Positions 7,078 through 16,305 of a stretch of 64,000 nucleotides of DNA are shown piece by piece. The notes below the pieces were generated by a model. It was not told the DNA's origin, searched no databases, and saw nothing but the letters and a program-made list of their open reading frames with translations. This DNA comes from Oscillospiraceae bacterium. Its GTDB lineage: Bacteria; Bacillota; Clostridia; Oscillospirales; Oscillospiraceae. The position numbers were made by a program, and so were the translations under genes. The stretch lies in NCBI GenBank assembly GCA_902775355.1, contig CACYLY010000020.1:1-64000 (forward strand), given 5' to 3'. The stretch's first letter is position 1. Each line of letters opens with the position of its first letter.

Positions 7078-9249
7078 TCAGTCTTCTACAAATACTTTTC
7101 GCAGCCAGGCTCTGGCGGAGCTCCAGAAGCTCTTCTCGCCCTCCCGGCCGGGAGCCTGCCGGCGCTTTTCAGGCGTTTCGTCCTGCAGGGAGACCTTGCG
7201 GGCGCTGAAATAACGGTACAGGGCCTCCTGGGAGGAAGTACCCTCGCCGCCCTCGTCCCGGACGTAGCTGCCGTCGGGGAGCATGCGGCTGGCTTTCTCC
7301 TTGTCCTCCCGCAGGGCGTCCAGCACCCGGTTGAGCTGCTCCCGGGTGTCGGGGGTGACCGCTTCAATGAAGGCCTCCACCCGCCGCTCCAGATTGCGGT
7401 TGAGCAGGTCGCCGGAGCCGATGAAGATCCGCTGCTCCTCCCCCTGGCCGAAGCTGTAGATCCGGGAGTGCTCCAGCCAGCGGCCCACCACGCTGCTGAC
7501 GGTGATATTGTCCGTCAGGCCGGGGACGCCGGGGCGCAGGGAGCAGATGCCCCGAATGAAGAGCTCCACCTTCACGCCGGCCTGGGAGCAGGCGATGAGC
7601 TTTTCCATCATCTCCGGGTTGTTGAGAGAGTTGACCTTGATGGCCACCCGGCCCTTCTCGCCCTTGGCGATCTCCTGATCCAGGAAATCCAGCACCCGGC
7701 TCTTGAAGCCCAGGGGCGCGAACCACAGGCTCTCCGTCACCGGGGGAAGCTCGCCGTTAGAGAGGGCGGTGAAGGCGGCCTCCGCGTCCCGTCCCGCCTC
7801 TTCCCGGGCGGTGATGAGGGACAGGTCCGTGTACTGCTCGCCGGTGACCTCGTTGTAGTTGCCGGTGCCCACCTGGGTGATGCGGCTGATGTTGCCGCCC
7901 CGCCGCCGGGTGATGACGCAGAGCTTGCTGTGGACCTTGTGCTCCGGCAGTCCGTAGATGACCCGGCAGCCCGCGTCCTCCAGCATCTCGGAGTAGTCGA
8001 TGTTGTTCTGCTCGTCAAAGCGGGCCCGCAGCTCCAGCAGGCACAGCACGTCCTTGCCCCGGTCGGCGGCATAGGCCAGGGCCGCGGCGATCTTGCTGCT
8101 GCCGGACATGCGGTAGAGCGTGATCTTGATGGACAGCACCTCCGGATCGTCCGCCGCCTCGTAGATCAGGTCCACGAAGGACAGCATGCTCTGGAAGGGG
8201 AAGCTCATCAGCAGATCGTGCTTTTCAATGTAGGCGAAGTATTCTCCCTTCTTCAGGCCGATGTCCCGGGCGGGCCGGCGCTCCTCATAGCGCAGAGAGG
8301 CGGGACCGCCGATGCAGGAGCGGAAGGACAGGTCGAAGGGGATGCTTTGGGTGAAGACCCGGCTCTCGGGCACCCGGAGCTTTTTGATGAGCAGGGCCCG
8401 GGCCTGGTCGCTGAGCTTGCCGTAGATCCGCACCCGCACGGGCATCTCCCGCCGGCGCTTGGTGAGCATGGTGGAGACCTTGTGGCGCAGATCCTCGTCC
8501 GCGTGATCCTCCACGTCCGACAGGAACACGTCCGCGTTGCGGGTGACCACCACGATGGCGGACTGGATCACCGTCTCCTTCTTCAGCAGCAGGGGCAGGA
8601 AGTGCCGCACCAGCTGGGCCGTGAGGACGATCTTCTGGCAGCCGTCGATCTCAAAGCTCTGGTAGGCGGGGATCCGGTCCAGGGGGATGATGCAGAGCTT
8701 CTGTTCCGTGCCCCGGCCCAGGAAGGCGATGATGTTGGATTCCCCGCTCCACAGGAAGGGCAGGCCCTGGTCCAGGCTGAGGAACTTGGGGAACAGCAGG
8801 CCCCGGATATCGCCGAAGAGCTTTTTGCTCATCAGCTCGTCCACCTTGCTGATCTTCCGGAAGTCCAGCACGTCCACCTTGTTGGCCCGCAGCTCCTCCC
8901 GGATGCCCTTCCAGATGCTCTCCATCAGAGTCTGCTGCTCCCGGGTGACGCGCAGCACCTCGTTGATCTGGGCCTCGGGCAGCAGGCCCGAGAGGGGATC
9001 GGCCTTGTCCGGCTGCAGGAGGGCGCGATGGGTCATGATCCCGATGCGGACGCTGTAGAACTCCTCCAGGTTGGACTGATAGATCATCAGGAACTTCAGG
9101 CGTTCCAGCAGCGGCACCCTGGGGTCCGCCGCCTCCAGCAGCACCCGCTGGTTGAAGGCCAGCCAGCTCAGCTCCCGGTTGACATAGACGCTCTCCGGCC
9201 TGGGCGGCAGGGGGCGTTCGTTCTTTTTCTCTTTCTCTTTGGCAGCCAT
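7078..9249 (-). CDS. ppk1: Polyphosphate kinase 1
   Basis: A 723-residue enzyme of normal family length that reversibly makes polyphosphate from ATP. The N-terminus has the PPK1 signature NRELSWLAFNQRVL (24-37). The phosphohistidine site is in VHSKLCVITRR, with His440 matching the E. coli autophosphorylated histidine by motif. The nucleotide region includes TLYRMSGSSKI (377-387) and LLELRARFDEQNN (404-416). It lies between pap and the ROK kinase in one minus-strand operon, 67 bases after pap. Confidence 0.96.
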   Translation of the reverse strand: MAAKEKEKKNERPLPPRPESVYVNRELSWLAFNQRVLLEAADPRVPLLERLKFLMIYQSNLEEFYSVRIGIMTHRALLQPDKADPLSGLLPEAQINEVLRVTREQQTLMESIWKGIREELRANKVDVLDFRKISKVDELMSKKLFGDIRGLLFPKFLSLDQGLPFLWSGESNIIAFLGRGTEQKLCIIPLDRIPAYQSFEIDGCQKIVLTAQLVRHFLPLLLKKETVIQSAIVVVTRNADVFLSDVEDHADEDLRHKVSTMLTKRRREMPVRVRIYGKLSDQARALLIKKLRVPESRVFTQSIPFDLSFRSCIGGPASLRYEERRPARDIGLKKGEYFAYIEKHDLLMSFPFQSMLSFVDLIYEAADDPEVLSIKITLYRMSGSSKIAAALAYAADRGKDVLCLLELRARFDEQNNIDYSEMLEDAGCRVIYGLPEHKVHSKLCVITRRRGGNISRITQVGTGNYNEVTGEQYTDLSLITAREEAGRDAEAAFTALSNGELPPVTESLWFAPLGFKSRVLDFLDQEIAKGEKGRVAIKVNSLNNPEMMEKLIACSQAGVKVELFIRGICSLRPGVPGLTDNITVSSVVGRWLEHSRIYSFGQGEEQRIFIGSGDLLNRNLERRVEAFIEAVTPDTREQLNRVLDALREDKEKASRMLPDGSYVRDEGGEGTSSQEALYRYFSARKVSLQDETPEKRRQAPGREGEKSFWSSARAWLRKVFVED

Positions 9250-9316
9250 AAACGGTTCAATCCTTTATTCTTTTGGCGAGACGCCCGGGGGGCTTCGCCG
9301 CATTCTCGTCATTCCG

Positions 9317-10795
9317 TCAGGACAGCTGGGCCTCGCAGGCTTTCTCCAGCGCGTCGATGACGATCTTCAGGGCCTTGATGCGGGCGTACTTCTTGTCGTT
9401 GGACTCGATGATGAACCAGGGGGCGTTCTTCGTGCTGGTCTTCTCCAGCATCTCGTCGATGGCCGCCTCGTACTGGGGCCACTTCTCCCGGTTGCGCCAG
9501 TCCTCCTCGGTGAGCTTCCACTGCTTCTCCGGGGTGTTCTGCCGGTCATTGAAGCGCTCCAGCTGGGTGTCCTGGTCGATGTGGATCCAGAACTTCAGCA
9601 CCACGGCGCCCCAGTCGGTGAGCTGGCGCTCGAACTCGTTGATCTCGTTGTAAGCGCGCTTCCAGTCGTCCTCGGTGCAGAAGCCCTCCAGCCGCTCCAC
9701 CATCACCCGGCCGTACCAGGTGCGGTCGAAGATGCAGATGTGGCCGCTGCGGGGGAGCCGGGTCCAGAAACGCCACAGGTACTGGCGGGCCAGCTCGTGG
9801 GGCTCGGGGGAGGCGATGGGCATCACGTCGAAGCCCCGGGGATCCAGAGGCTTGGCAATGCGGCGGATGTTGCCGCCCTTGCCGGCGGCGTCCCAGCCCT
9901 CGTAGCAGAGGATCACGGGGATCTTCTTGCGGTAGATCACGTTGTGAAGCTCGCCCAGGCGCTTCTGCAGCTTCTTCAGCTCGGTGCTGTACTCCTCGTC
10001 CGTCAGGGCGGGGGACAGGTCCACGGAGGCCAGCTTCGGCATCTTCAGCAGGGGGAAGTCCTCCTTGAAGGGCTTGCCCACATAGCGGCCCTCCTCCAGG
10101 GCCTTGTCCACCTGCTCGGTCAGCAGGCGCAGAGCGTCCCTGGCGGCCAGGCTCTTCTTGCTGCCGTCCAGCACGTGCCAGGGCAGGAGCTTGCCGGTCT
10201 TCTCCATAAAGGACTCGTAGCAATCCCGGAAGTTCTCGTATTCCCTGTGCTGCCACAGATCCTCCTGGGTGACGCGCCACTCGGTCTCAAAATTCTCCCG
10301 CAGGGCGCGCATGCGCTTGCGCTGCTCCTCGTCGCTGATGTCCACGAAGAGCTTCAGCAGCAGATAGCCCCCGTCCCGCAGCTGGCGCTCGAACTCGTTG
10401 ACGGCGCGGATGCGGTTTTTGTATTCTTCCTTGGTGATCTCCCGGTGCATGAACTTGCGCACGCAGTCCTCCATCCAGCCGGAGTCGTAGAACATGATCT
10501 TGCCGTTTTCGGGGATGGCCTTGGCGTAGGGGTAGAGGAAGGGATAGCGGGCTTCCGCCTCCGGGGTGATGACGGGAGAAACCACGTTGTAGAAGCGGGG
10601 GTCCAGCTCGCTGATAAGGGCGTTGATGAGGCTTCCCTTGCCGGCGGAGGCCCAGCCCTCCACCAGGACGATGATGGGCAGGCCCTTGGCGCGGATGGTC
10701 TGCTGCAGGCCCATGAGATGCTCGCGCATCTGCTTGATCTCCGCCTTCAGCTGGGCGGATTCTTCCTTCTGCCTGTCTTTCTTCTCCTTGCTCAT
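9317..10795 (-). CDS. pap: Polyphosphate:AMP phosphotransferase (two-domain PPK2)
   Basis: A 492-residue protein with two tandem PPK2 domains, the arrangement of polyphosphate:AMP phosphotransferase, which converts AMP to ADP using polyphosphate. Walker A-like motifs are EGWASAGKG (46-54) in domain 1 and EGWDAAGKGG (299-308) in domain 2. FDRTWYGRVMVER in domain 2 is the conserved lid region; the matching segment of domain 1 reads YDSGWMEDCV and looks degenerate. The ATG at 10795 follows GAGAGGAT; an in-frame ATG at 10855 lies on the promoter. It is the first gene of the pap-ppk1-ROK operon. Confidence 0.92.
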   Translation of the reverse strand: MSKEKKDRQKEESAQLKAEIKQMREHLMGLQQTIRAKGLPIIVLVEGWASAGKGSLINALISELDPRFYNVVSPVITPEAEARYPFLYPYAKAIPENGKIMFYDSGWMEDCVRKFMHREITKEEYKNRIRAVNEFERQLRDGGYLLLKLFVDISDEEQRKRMRALRENFETEWRVTQEDLWQHREYENFRDCYESFMEKTGKLLPWHVLDGSKKSLAARDALRLLTEQVDKALEEGRYVGKPFKEDFPLLKMPKLASVDLSPALTDEEYSTELKKLQKRLGELHNVIYRKKIPVILCYEGWDAAGKGGNIRRIAKPLDPRGFDVMPIASPEPHELARQYLWRFWTRLPRSGHICIFDRTWYGRVMVERLEGFCTEDDWKRAYNEINEFERQLTDWGAVVLKFWIHIDQDTQLERFNDRQNTPEKQWKLTEEDWRNREKWPQYEAAIDEMLEKTSTKNAPWFIIESNDKKYARIKALKIVIDALEKACEAQLS

Positions 10796-10859
10796 GATGT
10801 CTCGATCCTCTCTGTATTGAAGTTTTATCGCCGAAAAATCCAAATCTTGACCCACAATA

Positions 10860-10888
10860 ATTTTACGACGCTAAAGGCCGGAAGTCAA
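10860..10888 (-). promoter_or_regulatory. Promoter of the polyphosphate operon
   Basis: On the minus strand TTGACT (plus 10883-10888) and TAAAAT (plus 10860-10865) are 17 bases apart, about 65 bases before the pap start. Confidence 0.65.
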
Positions 10889-10959
10889 CAGAGTTTTGGC
10901 AAATCCTTGAAAAATCAGAAGGATTTCCGGGCAAAGCGCGCGGAGAAGGGATTTCGCGA

Positions 10960-10988
10960 TTGCATTCCTTCCGGAGTCATGGTATGCT
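10960..10988 (+). promoter_or_regulatory. Promoter for the TrkA_C membrane protein gene
   Basis: TTGCAT at 10960-10965 and TATGCT at 10983-10988 are 17 bases apart, about 80 bases before the start at 11068. Confidence 0.5.
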
Positions 10989-11067
10989 GAAAAAAAGGCG
11001 GTCGACCGGCTGCCGGATCGGGTGCGGGCGCTCGTCCCGCTCCGTTCAGATACAAAGGAGAAGCGGC

Positions 11068-11781
11068 ATGAATGTCTATCTGGCCTTTGCGCTGTTCGCA
11101 CTGATCATTTTGCTCTATTGGGTCATCTCGGAGCTGTTCACCGTGCTCTTTCGCTTCACGGGCCTGCCGGAGGAAAAGGCCCGCTTCCAGGTGATCTCCC
11201 TGCTCACCGGCTGCGGCTTCACCACCCGGGAGAGCGAGATGTTCCTGTCCAACCGGCCCAGGCGGCGGCTGGCCCGGATCACCATGCTCTTCGGCTATGT
11301 GTTCAACGTCACCATCGTCTCCGTTTTTGTCAACGTCTTCCTGTCCCTGAAGGCCACCCAGATCGGGGACGAGCTGCTGGGCGTGCTGATCCCCCTGGTG
11401 GCCGTGGCCATCATCTTTGTGTTCATGCGCTTCCCGCTGGTGCGCGCCTGGGGCGACCGGGTCCTCCAGGGCTTCGCCAACCGGCTGATCCGGGGCGAGG
11501 AGGGCAACGTGGTCATACTGCTGGACTATATCGGCAAGGACTCCATCGCCCTCGTCACCCTGAAATATATCCCGGAGGAGTACCAGGGCGTGCCCCTGGC
11601 GAATACCCACCTGAAGGCGGACACCGGCATCCTGGTGATGCTGGTGGAGAGCCCGGGGGAGCAGGCCGTTCCCGCCGGGGCGGACACGGTGTTCCACCTG
11701 GGAGACAAGCTCACCGTCTTCGGGGACTATGTGACCATCTGCAAGACCTTCCACGCGCGGGAACGCTTTACGGAGGATTGA
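11068..11781 (+). CDS. Membrane protein with TrkA C-terminal (RCK_C) domain
   Basis: A 237-residue protein with an N-terminal transmembrane helix (about 3-28), two more hydrophobic segments (about 75-95 and 105-125) and a C-terminal domain resembling TrkA_C/RCK_C (VTLKYIPEEYQGVPLA through GDKLTVFGDY). RCK_C domains bind small ligands such as nucleotides in ion-channel and transporter regulators. No complete pore domain is visible, so this may be a regulatory or sensory membrane protein. The ATG at 11068 is chosen for AAAGGAGAAGC upstream. A sugar symporter gene follows after 42 bases. Confidence 0.72.
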   Translation: MNVYLAFALFALIILLYWVISELFTVLFRFTGLPEEKARFQVISLLTGCGFTTRESEMFLSNRPRRRLARITMLFGYVFNVTIVSVFVNVFLSLKATQIGDELLGVLIPLVAVAIIFVFMRFPLVRAWGDRVLQGFANRLIRGEEGNVVILLDYIGKDSIALVTLKYIPEEYQGVPLANTHLKADTGILVMLVESPGEQAVPAGADTVFHLGDKLTVFGDYVTICKTFHARERFTED

Positions 11782-11823
11782 TCCGAGAAACGGCAATCAT
11801 ACAAGACCGGAAGGAGTAAAGAC

Positions 11824-13287
11824 ATGAATCGAAACCGGGAAAACAGCCTTCTCTCCAAATGCGCCTACGGCGCGGCGGACATCTACGGAGGCGGCGCCTT
11901 CGTCATCATCGGCACCTTTTTCACCGTCTTCCTCACCAAGGCCCTGGGCATGCCCCCCGCCATGGCCGGCTCCATTCCGCTGATCGTCAAGGTCTGGGAC
12001 GCGGTCACCGACCCGGTGATGGGCAACGTCACCGACCGCACCCGTTCCCGCTTCGGCCCCAAGCGCTTCTATCTGCTGATCGGCAGCATCATCTCCGCCA
12101 TCACCTTCATTCTCATGTGGGTGCCCCTGCCCCAGGCCGAGATGTGGCTGAAGTACATCTTCTACGTGCTGATGTACGTGCTCTTCTCCACGGGCTTCAC
12201 CATCGTCATGGTGCCCTACAACGCCCTGCTGCCGGACATGGTGGACGATTATACCGTCCGCGGCCGCTTCACCTCCGTGCGCATGGCCTTCTCCGCCTTC
12301 GGCAATATCCTGGCGGCTCTGCTCTCCGCCCTGCTCATCACCAAGGAGACCGAGGCCGGCCGCTATCTCCTGGTGGCGATCATCTTCGGCGTCATCTTCT
12401 GCATCGCCATCCTCCTGACCTTCTTCGGCACCTGGGAAAAGGAAAAGCCGGTGCGTAAGGTCAGCCTGAAGGAGAGCTTCGTCCAGTCCTTCACGGTGTA
12501 CAAGAACCGCTGCTTCCGGCTCTTCATCGCCATCTTCATCTTCGGTCAGGCGGCCACCGACTTCGTCACAGGCCTGGCGGTCTATTTCGTCAGCGACGTG
12601 CTCCACTCCTACGGCAACTTCAAGCTGCTCATGGGCGTCATCCTGATCTCCCAGTTCCTGGGCATGCTGCTCTTTAACCCCATCATGGCGAAGACCAACA
12701 AGAAAACGCCCATCCTCATCGGCTTCCCGGTGCGCATCGCCGCCACCCTGGCCATGCTCTTCTTTGCCCATGAAGGGGCCAGCTTCATCGCCATCCTGGC
12801 CCTGACCTTCATTGTCGGTCTGGGCATGGCCGGCTCCTCCGTCACCATCTACGCGATCCTGGCGGACATGGCGGATGTGGACGAGCTGATCACCTCCATC
12901 AACCGCCCGGGCATCTGCTCCGGCATGGCCACCTTCATCCGCAAGATCTGCGCGGGCCTGTCGGTCTTCATCATCGGCCTGCTGCTGGATCTGGTGGGCT
13001 ACGACGAGGTCATCGCCAACGCGGGAGGTCTGCAGGCGCCCGCCACCCAGACCGGCATCGCTTATATCTACATCTTCGCGCCTGTGCTGCTGTGCCTGAT
13101 CACGATCTTCTTCACCTGGCGCTTTGCCATGAACAAGGAGGAGTTTGAGATCATTCGCAGGGAGATCGCCCGCCGCAAGGGCGAGGATCCCAGCGCCGCC
13201 ACGCCGGAGGAGATCGCCGTGTGCGAGAAGGTCACCGGCTATGCCTTCGACAAGCTCTGGAACAAGGAAAACGCCCTGAAGCTGTGA
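11824..13287 (+). CDS. GPH-family (MFS) sugar:cation symporter
   Basis: A 487-residue integral membrane protein with about 12 hydrophobic segments. The family signature is the early cytoplasmic loop WDAVTDPVMGNVTDRTRSRFG (starting near residue 60), typical of glycoside-pentoside-hexuronide:cation symporters. A second conserved stretch is the Asp-rich ILADMADVDE near residue 350. The sugar cannot be read from the sequence. A strong terminator follows within 15 bases. Confidence 0.88.
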   Translation: MNRNRENSLLSKCAYGAADIYGGGAFVIIGTFFTVFLTKALGMPPAMAGSIPLIVKVWDAVTDPVMGNVTDRTRSRFGPKRFYLLIGSIISAITFILMWVPLPQAEMWLKYIFYVLMYVLFSTGFTIVMVPYNALLPDMVDDYTVRGRFTSVRMAFSAFGNILAALLSALLITKETEAGRYLLVAIIFGVIFCIAILLTFFGTWEKEKPVRKVSLKESFVQSFTVYKNRCFRLFIAIFIFGQAATDFVTGLAVYFVSDVLHSYGNFKLLMGVILISQFLGMLLFNPIMAKTNKKTPILIGFPVRIAATLAMLFFAHEGASFIAILALTFIVGLGMAGSSVTIYAILADMADVDELITSINRPGICSGMATFIRKICAGLSVFIIGLLLDLVGYDEVIANAGGLQAPATQTGIAYIYIFAPVLLCLITIFFTWRFAMNKEEFEIIRREIARRKGEDPSAATPEEIAVCEKVTGYAFDKLWNKENALKL

Positions 13288-13300
13288 GGCGCTCTCTCAT

Positions 13301-13340
13301 AAGGAAAAGGCTCTCCCCGACCGGGGAGAGCCTTTTCCTT
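13301..13340. terminator. Intrinsic terminator after the symporter
   Basis: AAGGAAAAGGCTCTCCCC pairs with GGGGAGAGCCTTTTCCTT around a 4-base loop, a nearly perfect 18-bp stem. Confidence 0.85.
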
Positions 13341-13368
13341 GAAAAATGAAAAATGAAAAATGAAAAAT
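13341..13368 (+). repeat. Four tandem heptamers GAAAAAT
   Basis: GAAAAAT is repeated four times exactly, directly after the terminator. This is one of four places in the window with 7-bp tandem repeats of unrelated sequence. Confidence 0.9.
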
Positions 13369-13370
13369 TA

Positions 13371-13940
13371 TTGTATCCCCTTCGGGGATGATGGAAAAGG
13401 CTTTGCCGTCCCCGTCGATGCGCATAGGCGTCTCTCGCAGCGCCGAGCATCCCGACGCGCGGGAAGCGTGCGACGTTCCAAGCTTTGCATTGCTCGGCGT
13501 CGTCTTGCGTGGGGTTCGCCGAGCAATGCTCGGCGCTACGGGGGACCGCCCGCTGATCCGCGCCGAGGCCTCGTTTCTTGCCGTAGGGGAGGGGCTTGCC
13601 CCTCCCGTAGATCCGCGCCGCCGCCCCGTCCGCCCCCGTATGGGCGACCTTTGGTCGCCCGCCGATTACGGCACAACCCCTCCGTCACCCGGCTTGCGTG
13701 AGACGCCGGGCGACACCTCCCCTTGCACAGGGGAGGTTGAGCGCACGGATGCCCGTCCCGCGCCCGTAGGGGCGACCCTTGCGGTCGCCCGCGATCTGCG
13801 CCGACGCGGAAAAAGATCCTTCGACTCGCCCGTTGGGCTCGCTCAGGATGACAGCGGGAGGGGCAAGCCCCTCCCCTACGACAAATACCGGGAGGTGAGT
13901 AGATCCGGGCGGCGAGCGAATACCGGGCGGCGGGCGGAGA
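13371..13940. repeat. Intergenic palindromic repeat island A
   Basis: About 570 bases without a supported gene. It holds the hairpin TCCCCTTCGGGGA (13376), paired GCATTGCTCGGCG/CGCCGAGCAATGC arms (13487-13529), a GGGGCTTGCCCC hairpin (near 13588), GGGCGACC...GGTCGCCC hairpins (near 13643 and 13770), a paired cassette around GCTTGCGTGAGACGCC with CCTCCCCTTGCACAGGGGAGG, and a second GGGGCAAGCCCC hairpin near 13860. Several are edged by CCGTAGGGG or its complement. A long frame on either strand across this stretch is compositional. Confidence 0.75.
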
Positions 13941-13942
13941 AT

Positions 13943-13980
13943 GAAAAAACCCCCGATTCCGCGCAGAGCGGGATCGGGGG
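13943..13980 (-). terminator. Intrinsic terminator for the CAP-domain gene
   Basis: On the minus strand CCCCCGATCCCGC pairs with GCGGAATCGGGGG and is followed by a six-T run. It lies about 40 bases after the CAP gene stop. Confidence 0.85.
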
Positions 13981-14020
13981 AGGGGGAGCTTATCTTATTC
14001 GGAGAATCCCGGCGGGGGAT

Positions 14021-16135
14021 TCAGGCGAAGTAGGCCTCGGCGGCCTGCCAGTAGCGGAACAGGGCCTTGCACAGCAGCTGCAGATCCGCGTCCTCGCTGC
14101 CGCCGTCCAGCACCCGCTGGGCGTAGCTCAGGGGGCAATAGTTGAGGCTCAGAAGCGCTTCGTTGCCCTTCGTTACCTGGACGAGCTGGAACTTGTCCAG
14201 ATCCTTGGCCGGGATGTCGTCCAGCTCCAGGACCCAGTACTTGCCCTGCTTCACCAGCTGGACCTCCTGTCCGTCCAGGGTGACGGTGTAGTCATTAAGG
14301 CTGCCGCTCTTCAGCTGGAAGTAGTGCCGCAGCACCGTGCCGGACTTCAGCAGCAGGGAGGAGCCCACGTAGCGCAGGCCCGGGTTTTCGCCGTCCTCCC
14401 GGATCGGGGCGTAGGACGCCAGGTCCGCGGCGGTCACGTTCTCGGGCGCGGTCACCAGGGGGGAGCGGTTCTCCGCGTCGTAGTCGAAATGCAGCTGGGC
14501 GCAGGAGCCGTAGTCGTTCATGGCCCGGACCAGGTTCAGCAGCAGCAGCGCGTCGCAGTCGGCCATGACCTTGTCCAGATAGTCCTGGACGGCGCAGCTG
14601 TAGCCCGCCTCGGTGAAGTCCCGCCCCTGATAGACCAGGGGGTAGGGCTGATCCTGCCCGTCAAAAACCTTCAGCGGCACCGACCGGCGCATCTCCTTGG
14701 CGCTGAGCAGGCAGTTGAACTGATAGGCGGTGCGGCCGTCGATATCCCGGGTGGGGGCGGCGGAGAGCAGCTGCTTCTCCCCGTCCACGGTCACGTAGGC
14801 GGCGGAGTCACCCAGCAGCTCCTGGGGCAGGAAAAGGTAGAAGTTCAGCCCGATCAGCCCCTTCAGGCTCAGACTGGCGCCGTAGACCTCCGCATAGACC
14901 GCCGGGGTCAGGGGCTGGCCGATGTAGATATAGCCGCCGAACGAGGCCCAGTCGGGATAATAGGCGTCCCGGAAATAGACTGTCACATGGCCGGCGTGGG
15001 CTTCGTCCACGGTGTACTCGTTGCCCGTCCCGTCGGGATACCAGGCGTTGATGGCGCCGTTGACCACCTTGACCACCTTGAGCTTCTCTCCGGCGCTCAA
15101 ATCCGTGGTGAGCAGATACTCGCCCTGGGCGCTGCCGTTGGGCTCAAACTTCTGGGCCGGGTCGATGGCGCTGACGGTCCAGTCCGGCCGGATGAGATAA
15201 TGCCCGTCCGCCAGAGTCTGGGCGGGGGCGTTCACCGTCACAGGCACGCTCAACACCTGGCCGCCAAAGACCGTGGCGCTGAGGCTGGTTTCGCCGGCGC
15301 CCACGGCGGTGACGACGCCGTCGGCCACAGTGGCCACGCTCTCATCGGCGCTCTGCCAGTCCGGCGTCACCCAGGCGGTGGGCGCGATGCCGTAGAAGGC
15401 GCCGGAAATGGTCAGCGCAGCGCCGGCCTGGGGGGCATCGGCCGTCTCCCCGGCGGTGAGCGTCAGGCTCGCGGGGTTCAGCTCGGCGGCGGTATAGCCG
15501 GTCACCTGGGAGGAGGAGACCTCCACCCTGCGGGTCTGGGTGCTGTCGTCGGCGGCGCAGGCCGTGCCGGTATCGGCGGAGTAGCCGAACTCCTGGGCCC
15601 AGTAGTCACAGCCGCCGTAGCGCACGTGGGCGACGCCCACGGTCTGGAACTTTCCGTTGAGCATGTTGCGGCGGTGGCCCTGGCCGGAATAGGGCTCATC
15701 GGTCTCGCTCCAGCACTCGAAGGCCTGAGCGGCGTTGGTGTTCAGCCCCCAGCCGCAGCAGATGTTCTCGCCCCAGCTCCGGGTACCGTCGGAGGCCAGG
15801 CAGGTGAAGCAGCGCTCCCCGTTGGGGCGGGTGTGGCTGTGGCTCAGGGCCACCTCCACGGCGCGCTGCATGGCGATCTCCTCCAGCGCGTAGCTGTACT
15901 GCAGCTCGCCCAGGCCTTCCAGGTAGACCTTGTTTTCGCTTTCGTCCAGCTGCCAGGCGTCCTCCCCGGTGCGCATGTTGTTCATCATGGCCAGCATGCT
16001 GCGGGCGTCGGTCTGCTGGAAGGTGACCTCGATTTCCACGGTGTAGAGCTCCGTTTCCTCCGCCAGGGCGGCGGGGGCCAGAGACAGGCACAGGATCAGG
16101 GCAAGAAGCAGGGACAGGATTCGCTTTGCTTTCAT
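14021..16135 (-). CDS. Secreted CAP (SCP/PR1)-domain protein, 704 aa
   Basis: A large exported protein. Residues 1-25 are a signal peptide (KAKRILSLLLALILCLSL, then APAALA). A CAP domain follows (about 45-210): SHSHTRPNGERCF, WGENICCG and GHRRNMLN are conserved cavity motifs. After that comes an Ig-like stretch ending ATVADGVVTAVGAGETS, of the bacterial Big2 type, and a long unassigned C-terminal half. No sortase motif or anchor is visible, so release into the medium is likely. The ATG at 16135 follows AAGGAGT on the minus strand. The C-terminal half may bind wall or host carbohydrate, which is a guess. Confidence 0.82.
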   Translation of the reverse strand: MKAKRILSLLLALILCLSLAPAALAEETELYTVEIEVTFQQTDARSMLAMMNNMRTGEDAWQLDESENKVYLEGLGELQYSYALEEIAMQRAVEVALSHSHTRPNGERCFTCLASDGTRSWGENICCGWGLNTNAAQAFECWSETDEPYSGQGHRRNMLNGKFQTVGVAHVRYGGCDYWAQEFGYSADTGTACAADDSTQTRRVEVSSSQVTGYTAAELNPASLTLTAGETADAPQAGAALTISGAFYGIAPTAWVTPDWQSADESVATVADGVVTAVGAGETSLSATVFGGQVLSVPVTVNAPAQTLADGHYLIRPDWTVSAIDPAQKFEPNGSAQGEYLLTTDLSAGEKLKVVKVVNGAINAWYPDGTGNEYTVDEAHAGHVTVYFRDAYYPDWASFGGYIYIGQPLTPAVYAEVYGASLSLKGLIGLNFYLFLPQELLGDSAAYVTVDGEKQLLSAAPTRDIDGRTAYQFNCLLSAKEMRRSVPLKVFDGQDQPYPLVYQGRDFTEAGYSCAVQDYLDKVMADCDALLLLNLVRAMNDYGSCAQLHFDYDAENRSPLVTAPENVTAADLASYAPIREDGENPGLRYVGSSLLLKSGTVLRHYFQLKSGSLNDYTVTLDGQEVQLVKQGKYWVLELDDIPAKDLDKFQLVQVTKGNEALLSLNYCPLSYAQRVLDGGSEDADLQLLCKALFRYWQAAEAYFA

Positions 16136-16187
16136 TCCAAAACACTCCTTTCGAGAGGCCCAGGGTCTCCTTGTATTCCAACTATAT

Positions 16188-16216
16188 ATTTTATCATTCG
16201 AAAAATCCGATGTCAA
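16188..16216 (-). promoter_or_regulatory. Promoter for the CAP-domain gene
   Basis: On the minus strand TTGACA (plus 16211-16216) and TAAAAT (plus 16188-16193) are 17 bases apart. Confidence 0.7.
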
Positions 16217-16242
16217 TTCCCGGGCCGTGTTTCTCCCTTTTC

Positions 16243-16271
16243 TTGACAGAAAAGGAAGCTTGTGATACCGT
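16243..16271 (+). promoter_or_regulatory. Promoter for the GT-C-like/DUF362 operon
   Basis: TTGACA at 16243-16248 and a weak TACCGT at 16266-16271 are 17 bases apart, about 35 bases before the start at 16306. It diverges from the CAP-gene promoter. Confidence 0.5.
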
Positions 16272-16305
16272 GACGGGGAAGAAGAAACTTTCCCGGAGGT
16301 GTGCG

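Noticed and set aside
13388..16246. Plus-strand open frame of about 950 codons opposite the CAP-domain gene
   Set aside because: It runs through an intergenic repeat island and then antisense to a gene with a signal peptide, CAP motifs, promoter and terminator. It reflects high GC content.
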